A stretch of 30,490 nucleotides of DNA, from positions 1-30,490 of the forward strand of contig ATSW01015530.1 of NCBI GenBank assembly GCA_000444245.1, written 5' to 3'. The notes under the pieces were generated by a model. It had not been told where the DNA came from and searched no databases. It saw only the letters and a list, made by a program, of their open reading frames with translations. Origin of the DNA: Botryllus schlosseri (taxonomy: Eukaryota; Chordata; Ascidiacea; Stolidobranchia; Styelidae). A program made the translations under genes and the position numbers. Of the stretch, positions 1 to 8,365 are shown in pieces. Numbering within the stretch: position 1 is the stretch's first letter; the number at the start of each line of letters is the position of its first letter.

Positions 1-894
1 ATGCTGAAGTACATTTTGGCGATTTAAACGTCACTAAATGTATCAACTGGGGCAATCATATGATATATTACTCCCATAAAATCAATGTCATCCGTCGTTT
101 TGCCAATAATTTCGAAGAGGTGTTGCCAGGGAATATAAGCTTACGCCATAACGATCTTGACCAGACCGGGCAATGTATTCGGTGTATGAGTATTGCTACA
201 TTGGTATTGGGCAGAGTGTAATACAGGTTTTTATACTTGCTACCGATATTAGGCTACCCCAAAAGTTATACTGCTGTGACCAACACCTCAATCGTACGGA
301 TTTGGTTTTATTGACACAGTAAACATATGAAGTGAAGATAGACCCCGTACGCTAGCTAGATTTGTTACATCAAAAAACGATATCAATCTCATTGATTGGT
401 TGAATCGCTCTCTACATGTTATATATGTCGCTCGTGATGTTATGTGATTGCGGGTCAGCACACAGCAGAGAGTCACTATATATTCACAAACGGAAAGTTG
501 GATATTTAGAGCAGAATTTTTGTAACAAAGCAAGTAAAATCTTTGAGATTGTCAAAGAGCATGCTCGTTTTGAGTTTTTTTTATGCTGCCGGCGTCATTC
601 ATAGAGTGGCCCGCAGTTGAAATGCAATAAATTCGAACCAAAGATGTCATTATGAAGTGAAAATTGTTATGTATGAGAAAGGTTCACAGTGCAGAACCTA
701 CCAAGGTTCTGTTGTGAACGCGAACCTCCAAATTCCCGAGGTTCACACACAGAACGCGAACGTGAACCTCGGGTTCACACCATCCCTATAGCGTACCAAT
801 TCCCTGCTTAAAACTGACTCGAAAATCGTTACTGGTGTGCTCCCATCAGTTCGTTACGTCGTATGGCACATTGTGTGTCATGTGCATATATAAA
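1..894. other. 3' flank of the sulfotransferase gene, no gene seen
   Basis: No convincing coding region is seen. The only structure is at about 680-790, where short GGTTCAC / GTGAACC words alternate in both orientations and end in a CACCATCCCTA-like edge, which looks like part of a small inverted-repeat element. No clear minus-strand polyadenylation signal close behind the sulfotransferase stop codon could be picked out. Confidence 0.5.
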
Positions 895-1200
895 AGCAAG
901 TATTCTAGGCCTAGTTTTGCCTAATATACTTCAAAATGCTAGACAGAAGTCGAATTAGTCTAAAATCACAACCACTTGAGTAGGTATAGTCCAAGTAGGC
1001 AAAAGCAGGAGTAGCGATTTTCACGTCAGTGAAAAAGTAAGTACGGTATTCTAGACTAGACCCATAGTTTTTCCCGAAAACAGAAAACTTCTAAGAAGAC
1101 GTGGTCGTAGTCAAAAATCACAATAACTGAAGTAGTGTAAGTAGGAAAAATCTACTTCAGTACTTCGGAAAAATTAGCAGTATTAGTTACCGACCACCAC
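895..1200. repeat. Dispersed ACTTGAGTAG-type repeat with an internal tandem duplication
   Basis: TATTCTAG followed by a TAGTTTT-like stretch occurs at 901 and again at 1047. AGTC(T/A)AAAATCACAA followed by a CAAGTAGG-like end occurs at about 957 and again at about 1108. This indicates two tandem units about 146-150 bp apart. Related sequence recurs at about 1740-1850, 2095-2165, 2815-2895, 11030-11370 and 20985-21085. No coding capacity is visible. It is probably a non-autonomous dispersed repeat; the family is not identified. Confidence 0.65.
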
Positions 1201-1270
1201 TGCTTGGTGACAAAAACAATAGAAACGCCGATTACGATCATAATACTCCTCGTCTGAAAAAATTCCATCA

Positions 1271-1670
1271 CTACTCGAAGCCGCCCGCCACGAGCGTGTC
1301 AAAGTCGAAGGTGTACCCGAAGTATTCGAAGTCATCCCTATATAAATCGTACAGCCCTCTAATCACGGACGCGCTCAACTGCGACATGAACTTCTTTATA
1401 TTCGCCTTCAAGTCTTTGTTCACGACGCTACCACCCGGCGGAGAACCCCGCCTTCCAACGTGCAGATCCGACAACCCGAGTCTTTCCATCACCCATTCTT
1501 CGTCGGCGTCAAAGCTCTCGGCTTTCATGACATAAGTGTAGTCGTACGGTCGGCACAGTGTAGTGGCAGGTGCGAAGTGCGCGTCTTTCGAGCGCACCGC
1601 GCGCTGGTTGTCGGAGACGAAGCGCGCGAAATCTCGAAACGACATCACTCTGTTGGCGTCTGCGTCTTTC
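1271..1670 (-). CDS. Sulfotransferase exon 4: C-terminal catalytic region and stop
   Basis: The acceptor is CGACTCCGCAG|G in phase 2. It encodes KDADANRVMSFRDFARFVSD, then the conserved HF-P-LCRPYDYTYVMKAESFDADEEW block, a Gly/Pro loop, and a terminal helix with IRGLYDLYRDDFEYFGYTFD, typical of the end of this family. The stop TAG is at 1273-1271. The exon is GC-richer than the surrounding introns. Confidence 0.9.
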
Positions 1671-4600
1671 CTGCGGAGTCGATAAGGTCACGCAAACAGG
1701 TTTGTACGTACAAGTTACCGATGTAATTGGTTGACGGTCAACTAACTACTTATATTTGAGTAGTTCTAGTTCTAGTTACGCATTTTGAAAAGTTATTAGT
1801 TCTAGTTCTGGTTGTAGTTGCGCATTTTGAAAATCAAGTAGTATTTACAAGTGTGCACACGGCACACAACCGATCCGAGATGCGGTGCGGTGGTCCTCAT
1901 ATTGGCGCTGAAGTAGATGTAGAAGTCAGGGTTGTAATTACTCCAGTCATGAATTTTGATGATTCGACTTGACTCTAGACATTTTATAAAATATGGAAAA
2001 TGACTAGATTCGACTTGAGTGAATTTGTGTGTTGACTCTACTTGCACTCGGGTCATGGCGCATGACTCGATAAAATGCCATGAGGAAGCGGACGTAGTCA
2101 AAAAATATAACCACTTGGGGGGATATATAGTACAAGTAGAAAGATATATTCAGTTACCGTGATACAGGTGATATTCCGCCCAGTTGTTATGGCGATTTCA
2201 ACCCCTAAAATTGACGCAAATCCATCCCCACATATTTAAACGATACCGGCAAGTTACGCGGAACGGTGTCCTTCACGAACGCAGCGTAAAGCGAAACCGA
2301 CTCACTTGTATTCGATCAATCCCGGGAAAGTCTTGAAGAGATTGACCCAGTAGTTGATTCTCAACATGAATTTTTGATTCCATGCTGATATCAGTCTGGC
2401 GAATGGATGCCGCGCCTGCAAACGTGACGAATCAAAGCTACAGTCAACGACTGCATGGGAGCGATCATAGCACTATATATGTAGATTGTAGGGTTGCATT
2501 TAAAACAAAAATCTATTTAAAGAAACACGTTTAAAACATGGCCCTTGTTTAAAACATGTTTTATGTTTTTTAGTCGTGACGTCACGAATCTTTAATTGTG
2601 ACGTCACAGTGAATTGACATTGACAATAGAAAATATAGGGTTAAGGTTAAGACGGCTCCTTCGACGAAAAGAGCTTCTGACCACTGTCATAAACAGACCA
2701 TAAATACATCGCTATGCAGCATTTTCACGGTCGACGGTTTTCATCACCAGAATACCCATTCCGTATCAATCATTTTCGGCTTTCACTGGAACTAGTTTTG
2801 ACCTTTCCCGGCAATCTCTATACTTCTACTTATAATTGAGTAGAAATTTATTTCGTTAGGTATGATTCTACATGAGTAGTAAGTAGTACGTTGCCTACTT
2901 TGACCATCTCCGCCTGTATACCTCAAGAATTCTTTGAAATAATGGTTTATCGTTACATTTATGTCATATATATTATCTCTTACAAGGATGACTCGAAAGC
3001 TTGCATTCTTCGGAGGGCTCTGTGTGAAATCGTCGTCGCCTTTCACGGGTCGAATAAGCTTGTCGCCGTAGATAGACTTCAATTTCAGCGCAATGCCCGA
3101 GTTTGCGATGGTGTCTTCGGGTGTGTAGAGATTCTGGTCTTCGCTCAGGCTCAATTTCTTCCTTCGCGCGGCCCATACCGTTCTGTGCCACGAGGTGCTA
3201 CCGGATTTCTGCACGGCGCACACTAGCAGCCGCCGCGACAGATCTACCAAAAAGGACCCGCGGGGTTTCCAGGAAGTGCTGCAAGATAAAATGTGATTAC
3301 GGGTAATCACGCTATTGCAATGATATTCTGTACTGTCAATGCCAATGACTTTATGCACGAAAATAGGACAGTTATATCACGTGGTTCCAAAACTTATTTG
3401 ACTCATTGCCCCCTTCTCAAGTCTGTCGTAACTTTATCGCTCCCCCGGCCTAAAATTTAGAAGTCATCAGTGATGAAGAACTTCTACCTTTCTGTAGCAC
3501 CGAAGTAGGTTTTATTCACTTCTTTCACTTAATCAAGTAGTTTTCCGCATACTAATTCTACTTTAACAATATGTTGATGCTGAAACAGTCGTTTTTGCAC
3601 ACTTGAATGAAAAGTAGTTTTCGCGTGTGAGAATTCATACATGTTTGATAGGTGTGATGTAAAGCAAAGTTTCCCGATTTGATCCTTTTCACCACTCAAG
3701 TCCAGGGATGAGTCAAGTATTGAGCCGCTTTTCTACCACAATCCATCGAATATAAAAAACAGTTGGTTGCATGATATAATTGACTGAAAACGGTCTTAGA
3801 TTGGGCAATCGGGCAAGAAGGACACTTTTCTCCAATCATAAAAGTTAGTTTACCTAACCTGATAACAGCTGATTTGGAAATATTTTCTGGAAATCTTGCT
3901 GTGTTGGCTAAGAAAAAGGTCATTTTTTCAGATTTGACTCCCGCATAAACCGTGCGGTCTATCTTTTAGGCCCAAATGTAACGTCATTCATGATCTTTTT
4001 GGCCAGTTCAAGCTAAAAAGGAGGACAAATTCTCCTAAAGGAGGACGTGTGGTAACTCCAGAGTCAGATAAGAACACGGCATTCAACTTGAGCAGGAGCG
4101 AATATGCCATGCCCAATTGCGCGAGGCTGTTCAAAAATAACTTTTTTTCCCGGATTCCAGCCATTCACTGATTAAATTGTTAGGTTACCCTAAAAACGCT
4201 GCACACCAAATTTGGTTCAATTCTAACAAGTATAGGACTCCGCAGATCCAATTAAATTTTTTAATTTATTAGAGGAAATTAAAAAAAAATTCAAATTTTT
4301 CTGCCAACCCCATGAAATTGTTGAGCTGTGTTCAAAGACGATGCAAAACAAATTTGAGTCAATTCCGACCAGTAGAAGCGGAGTTATGTGAGTTTTTCGA
4401 TGATAATCCTCGGATTATCCTTGATCGGTGGATAATCCTAGATTCGTCAACAAAAAACTCACATAACTCCGCTTCCACTGGTCGAAATTGACTCAAATTT
4501 GTTTTGTATCGTCTTTAAAGACAGCTCAACAATTTCATGGGGTTGGCAGAAAAATTTGAATTTTTCTTTAATTTCTTCTAATAAATTAAAAATTTTAATT

Positions 4601-5615
4601 GGATCTGCGGAGTCCTATACTTGTTAGAATAGAAACAAATTTGGTGTGCAGCGTTTTTTAGGGTAACCTGACAATTTGATATATGAATGGCTGGAATCCG
4701 AAAAAAATAGTTATTTTTGAACAGCCCTATGTACTACATTAGGGGCGTTCAAAAATAACTTTTTTTTCAAATTTTACTGGCTACCTGATAAAACTTTCTT
4801 CTCTTGTAGCAATGCCGCAACTGGTTGGAATTTAAACAAATTTGGAGTGCAGAGTTTTTTTAGCCAATCTAACTATTTTATCAAGTAGCCACTGAAATTT
4901 GAAAAACAGAAGTTATTTTTGAACACCCCTAATGTACATTGCAAATCGCTGCATGAGCCTGTGCCAGTAGACACAGACGTAGCAACGCTATCGTTGTCAT
5001 TGCCAGCAGATTTTCCCCATAATGCATTCGTACGTATATATAACTATCAGTGTGCACTGTGCAACCGCGATATCCGACAAAAACACCCAGCTTTTGATTC
5101 ATCACGAAATAATATAACACTTACAATCAAATCACGTATATCTCCGAGATAGTGCAGTGAACTTACCGCCAGCCATTCACCTTCCTAGGAATAACTTTCC
5201 CGTTTACCGAAACCATCTCCATTCTTCTAGCGGTACAGCAATCGGTCAATAAAGATTACAACAAAACGTTATATGCCAGCACCTACATTGAAGCGTGAGG
5301 CTTGGACCTGCACATATTTCTCACTCTGTCAAGCCGCACTTTGAATCTGCTTGCGACAGCCTTCCAATCGGTTGGAAGCGATGTAGAATTGATCTTCGCC
5401 GTCGTGGACTCCAATACCAGTAAGGTCGAAGAAAAATCTTGCTCTGTATGTTGTGACGAATGCCCGGTTGTGTTTGAATTTTTATTATGTGAGGCGACGG
5501 TACGGATTTGCTCTGCGCATGGTGAAGGAGGTTGACTTCTGCTATAGTTCATCAATGGAATGGCGACAAGTATGAGGGAAAGGCATAAAAATGATGCTTT
5601 TGCCAATCGAATCAT
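1271..5615 (-). CDS. Carbohydrate sulfotransferase (HNK-1ST / CHST8-14 family), complete four-exon gene
   Basis: The predicted enzyme transfers sulfate from PAPS to a glycan in the Golgi lumen (family knowledge). Coding exons are 5615-5287, 3278-2984, 2415-2306 and 1670-1271. They total 1134 bp, all phases agree, and they encode 377 residues. Residues 1-6 form a short cytoplasmic tail, about 7-22 a signal anchor, then a Ser/Thr-rich stem with NTT (48) and NST (76) sequons. The catalytic domain follows: Cys102, Cys130, the 5'-phosphosulfate loop at 130-142 (VCAVQKSGSTSWHR), the 3'-phosphate motif at 210-220 (RHPFARLISAW), and the family C-terminal block CRPYDYTYVMKAESFDAD. The loop has Gln where relatives normally have Pro before Lys. 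The start is the first ATG after an in-frame TAG at 5655-5657. Introns of about 2008, 568 and 635 bp are filled with repeats. The glycan acceptor and the exact orthologue cannot be told. Confidence 0.87.
1738..2165. repeat. Repeats inside intron 3
   Basis: At 1741-1845 the unit TAGTTCTAGTTCTxGTT...GCGCATTTTGAAAA is repeated twice in tandem and flanked by ACTTAT...GAGTAG words. At 2095-2165 the sequence AGTCAAAAAATATAACCACTT and a following ACAAGTAG match the AGTCAAAAATCACAA words of the 895-1200 repeat. The stretch between, 1960-2060, holds repeated GACTTGA / GACTCTA words. Confidence 0.5.
2306..2415 (-). CDS. Sulfotransferase exon 3: 3'-phosphate binding motif
   Basis: A 110-bp exon with acceptor CACGTTTGCAG|GCG and donor CAA|GTGAGT. 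It encodes ARHPFARLISAWNQKF and continues through WVNLFKTFPGLIEYK. The RHPFARLISAW segment matches the R(D/H)PFxRLxSAx 3'-phosphate motif of this family. Exon phases (0 in, 2 out) agree with both neighbours. It lacks an ATG of its own at the right place and is found by motif and splice sites. Confidence 0.87.
2485..2612. repeat. TTTAAAAC-rich element with a pair of TGACGTCAC sites in intron 2
   Basis: TTTAAAAC or its near complement recurs about four times from 2498 to 2563, starting after TAGGGTTGC. It is followed by two perfect TGACGTCAC words (TGACGTCA at 2577-2584 and 2599-2606) exactly 22 bp apart. TGACGTCA is the palindromic CREB/ATF core. Whether the block is a small transposon, a regulatory site or both is not decided by sequence alone. 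Confidence 0.45.
2815..2895. repeat. ACTTGAGTAG-type repeat fragment in intron 2
   Basis: Words TACTTCTACTTATAATTGAG, CTACATGAGTAG and AAGTAGTACG belong to the family seen at 895-1200 and 11030-11370. It lies immediately 3' of the exon 2 donor in the intron. Confidence 0.5.
2984..3278 (-). CDS. Sulfotransferase exon 2: 5'-PAPS binding loop
   Basis: Residues 111-208, preceded by the third base of codon 110. The acceptor is TTTTATCTTGCAG|C and the donor CTT|GTAAGAG. It carries FLVDLSRRLLVC and then the P-loop-like 5'-phosphosulfate motif (VQKSGSTSW, with Lys134, Thr138 and Trp140), and ends in a sequon-bearing NASFRVIL beta-strand that leads directly into the RHPF motif of the next exon. Confidence 0.87.
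3960..4062 (-). repeat. AGGAGGAC terminal-type repeat, inverted copy, in intron 1
   Basis: Read on the minus strand from 4060, the sequence runs GGAGTTACCACACGTCCTCC, then TTTAGGAGAATTTGTCCTCC and TTTTTAG. This closely matches plus-strand 6958-7008. The two copies lie in opposite orientation about 2.9 kb apart. They look like ends of the same DNA transposon family. Sequence downstream on the minus strand (3923-3696) is open for 75 codons, but I recognise no transposase motif in it. Confidence 0.55.
4125..4726. mobile_element. 602-bp fold-back (inverted-repeat) MITE in intron 1
   Basis: The left arm (4125-4397) begins GGCTGTTCAAAAATAAC. The right arm (4453-4726) is its near-complete reverse complement and ends GTTATTTTTGAACAGCC. 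The arms are about 273 bp each and differ by scattered substitutions and small indels. The loop (4398-4452) contains GATAATCC / GGATTATC words. There is no coding capacity. Target duplication is not clear. It lies within the transcribed intron of the sulfotransferase gene, so it would form a very long hairpin in the pre-mRNA. Confidence 0.85.
4738..4935. mobile_element. Short fold-back MITE related to the preceding one
   Basis: Ends are CATTAGGGGCGTTCAAAAAT and ATTTTTGAACACCCCTAATG, complementary but for one base. Interior words (TTCAAAAATAACTTTTTTT, AACAAATTTGGxGTGCAG followed by a T-run and AG) also occur near the ends of the 602-bp element. It is therefore probably a shorter relative or an internal-deletion derivative, inserted 12 bp away from it. 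Confidence 0.75.
5287..5615 (-). CDS. Sulfotransferase exon 1: signal anchor and stem
   Basis: Encodes residues 1-109 plus two bases of codon 110. The hydrophobic run ASFLCLSLILVAIPLM follows a basic MIRLAK tail, typical of a type II Golgi protein. Two sequons and many Ser/Thr follow, then an amphipathic Lys/Arg-rich stretch ending at Cys102. The donor chosen is AAT|GTAGGT (GT at 5286-5285), which leaves phase 2. It gives Cys102-to-Cys130 spacing close to that of CHST11-like proteins as I remember them. A competing donor, CAG|GTCCAA at about 5299, has the same phase but a poorer consensus and would shorten the linker by four residues. Confidence 0.8.
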
Positions 5616-5657
5616 AATATTGCAACATTTAATAACATAACAAATAAAACAAATCTA

Positions 5658-6639
5658 TAAAAACAGGTTCCAATAAAAATCAACGGATATATACTGACGT
5701 GACAAACATTTTCGATAGGCTGTCCGGACACATTTCAACTTGTCAGCGCAGCGAAACCGCACGCGCGAATTTCAGGAAATATGTTGTGGTTGCTCAACGG
5801 CTAATTTGCCGCGGGTGTAGTAAACGAAAGAGTTTTCCAGACGTGGAATTCGAACATCGCACGAGTGTAGTACCGCCGTAGATGCACAGATAAGGTCAGC
5901 AAAATAAAGTAATCGAATACAACCCGGAATAAAGAAGTGGGAATATTAGCTACGTTACAGTGCGAAAAAGGCATGCAACAATGAATGTTCTCATACTGGT
6001 TTTACGAGCTGCAAGCAAAAATGATCACATCTACAGTCGACGACCATGCTAAAAGTTACCTGTGACCTGTATGAAAGTATCTTATTTAAAATCCAGCTTA
6101 AATACTGTCATGTAGGAAGAAACCTAAACAGTTGCTCCCTTGCTGCGACTTGAAAAGCTGTTCAAATGTCGAATTCCTAACCACACTCGCCGACTCGCGT
6201 AATCAAGACATTTACTGTCACGTTGTATCTTAAACCAGTACTAAAGGTCGCTCGGCCTAGGACGCTCTGATTTGAACCTTAAAATGCAGTATTTTAACTT
6301 CACACACATAAATTCGTGTTTCCCGGCAAAGTAACTTATCACATGCAGCTCGATAACGGAAAACGTACAATTCGAGTCTCTTTTGACCCGCAGGCGTTTT
6401 TTCTGATGAGTTCTAACGTTAAATAATATAAACGAATCTTTATATATGCAGTTAATTTTCGTTAAAACACTCTTCACGTTGACAAGTGTATATAATGCAG
6501 ACACCAGACAGTCTTACTTTCGACGACGGCCTGATAGGCTTGTGTAAATCAAATTACGGCCACATCATGCGCCACTGGCTGAACCCGTATCACCATATTC
6601 ACCAGTGATGTTCACATCGGCGCCTAAAATGTGATACCC
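5658..6639. other. 5' flank of the sulfotransferase gene, no other gene seen
   Basis: This is AT-rich sequence. No promoter element could be assigned with confidence. Short open stretches (for example 5699-5881 plus and 6504-6241 minus) show no recognisable domain, coding-like codon choice or splice context. Confidence 0.4.
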
Positions 6640-6683
6640 AGTACACTGACACATGCACAATAGTACACTGACACATTCACAAT
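6640..6683. repeat. 22-bp tandem duplication
   Basis: AGTACACTGACACATGCACAAT (6640-6661) is immediately repeated as 6662-6683 with one base changed (G to T). Two copies only. Confidence 0.85.
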
Positions 6684-6794
6684 ATATGGGGAATATGAAT
6701 AAATCAAGTGCGTAGCGCATACAAGTTTGGTGATACAGCCATTTTCAGCTGATGCACCAAATACTGCATGTGTATAAGGTATAATCTAGCTAGG

Positions 6795-6835
6795 ACGGGG
6801 GTTGGGAACCTATTGCTCGCGAGCAATATATCGCT
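6795..6835 (+). repeat. hAT-like terminal fragment with a 16-bp palindrome
   Basis: ACGGGGGTTGGGAACCTATT resembles the CAGGGGTxGGGAACC ends of many animal hAT elements. It runs into the perfect palindrome ATTGCTCGCGAGCAAT (6812-6827). No matching opposite end was found in the window, so this is a fragment. Confidence 0.45.
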
Positions 6836-6954
6836 GTTTTGATGATGTAACATTTCGACAAATGCCGAATTTACTACTCAATTCGCACCTTATTCATCAA
6901 TATTGCTGAAGTTTGATGCTTGTGGTAGACGAGACAACGTCTTTGTAGGGTCAA

Positions 6955-7090
6955 CAATAGGGGTACCACCATATACGTCCTCCTTTAGGAGGATTTGTCC
7001 TACTTTTTCGGGTTTTTGAAAATGTCCTCCGAGGACGCCTAAATGCCCTCCTTTTTGAGATTTTGTCCTCTTTTTTAGAATTTTGATTAA
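6955..7090 (+). repeat. AGGAGGAC terminal-type repeat, direct copy
   Basis: Starts AGGGGTACCACCATATACGT, then CCTCCTTTAGGAGGATTTG. Several further degenerate GTCCTCC words follow (GTCCTCCGAGGAC, GCCCTCCTTTTTGAG, GTCCTCTTTTTTAG). It matches the inverted copy at 3960-4062. The minus strand is open over 7324-6890, but that reading merely translates the repeat words and is not a gene. From 7100 to 7560 nothing further is supported. Confidence 0.55.
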
Positions 7091-7599
7091 GCACAGGGCA
7101 AAATTCGACCGAGAAACCATAAAATAGCACTGAACTAACGCCCAGGCGGGTATTTCGGGAGCTGAGCGAAAGTTGACTTTTGTTTTAGCTAACCGACTAT
7201 GAAGTGGAAAGAATTTACCATTTTTTAAGGATTTACCTCCGGTATTCCAAGTTTCAAAATTTTGAAAAAGTGTCGTCCTTTCCCGATTCCAGAATATGGT
7301 GACACTAGTCAACAAGTGATACATTCAGTGCATTTAAGGGGCTCAGAACACTCGTTTTCCAAAATCTCTAATACCTATTTCGGCTGGTAATCGCTCAAAA
7401 ATCGTCAGATTATATTTTCATCTGATCAATACACACAATGTAAAATGCGACAAGACATGCACTATGCGATGTAATGAACAGATACAGGAGGATACCGAAC
7501 GACCAGTCTCACTGGCATTCCCCTTGACCTAGTGCCCGATGTCACAGTTCTTTTTCGATGTTAATCTCTATTTCACGACTTTTTCTTGCTCTTTCCATT

Positions 7600-7745
7600 C
7601 CTTGTTAGCGCGTTCTTTTTCTGGGCTTTTTTGTCGCCATAAGAACAGCGACGCGGGGGAAGAGGATAAACCTCCGACGCGGAATCGAGCCCGGGCTACT
7701 CGGGTAGCAGGCTCTTATCGTCACCACTACGCTATCTCCCCCCTG
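7600..7745 (-). mobile_element. tRNA-derived SINE
   Basis: On the minus strand, GGGGAGATAGCGTAGTGGTG (from 7742) contains an RNA polymerase III A box (TAGCGTAGTGG, 7734-7724). About 34 bases later comes a B box (GCTCGATTCC, 7690-7681). Spacing is as in a tRNA, but the cloverleaf does not close well, and the sequence runs on into a non-tRNA body (CTGTTCTTATGGCGACAAAA). This points to a tRNA-derived SINE rather than a functional tRNA gene. The 3' boundary is uncertain. Confidence 0.6.
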
Positions 7746-7874
7746 TCCGATTTTTTTTCTATTATCGTGAAAACACCTTCACGTTTTTTCGGGATATGGA
7801 TCTGACAAATCTAGCATGTGTTCCAGGAAGCAAAATAAATGCAATCGTGTGTTATAATAAGCATGGTTTTTGGT

Positions 7875-7990
7875 TAGTTCTCTATGTAATCGTAAGTGTA
7901 ATCGACTACCTCGAGATTTTGCAGTAATCTCAATCGCGCGATTCAGAAGTAATCTTAATCGCAATTGATTACATTGATGCAAATCGCCCC
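7875..7990. repeat. TAATC-rich imperfect inverted repeat
   Basis: TGTAATCG, GTGTAATCGA, AGTAATCTCAATCGC, AGTAATCTTAATCGCAATTG and ATTACATTGATG cluster within 115 bp on both strands. It has the look of a decayed MITE. No ends or target duplications can be fixed. Confidence 0.4.
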
Positions 7991-8365
7991 ATGACTGTTG
8001 GCGGGTCATATATAATAATACGTCTAGGAGAAATTACGCACACATGGTTCGCACATTGTTGTCCCCACTCATAGGCATAGATCAGGGGTGGGCAATTATT
8101 TTCCTCCGCGGGCCAAATTAGAAAAATAAATACGTTGGCGGGCCGAGTGAAAAAAATTAGCTATATTCTCCAGCGTATTTTAATTTTATTTATAAATTAC
8201 ATTGTTAATAAATGCTGCTCAGTGAATGTGTTGATATTAGGTAATGAGAAAGTGACGGTTAATTAAAAATATCTATTCGCTGCCATGATTCGAAACAATG
8301 TTAAACATGATACATTTTAGCTCTCTTTAAACCCCTATCTACGTGCTTCTATAAGGACTCTAAAA

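Noticed and set aside
4919-5152. 77-codon plus-strand frame opposite intron 1
   Set aside because: It starts within the short fold-back element and has no domain; it is antisense to the intron of the established gene.
6890-7324. 144-codon open frame on the minus strand
   Set aside because: The readable part (GGHLGVLGGHFQK and similar) is just translation of degenerate AGGAGGAC repeat words.
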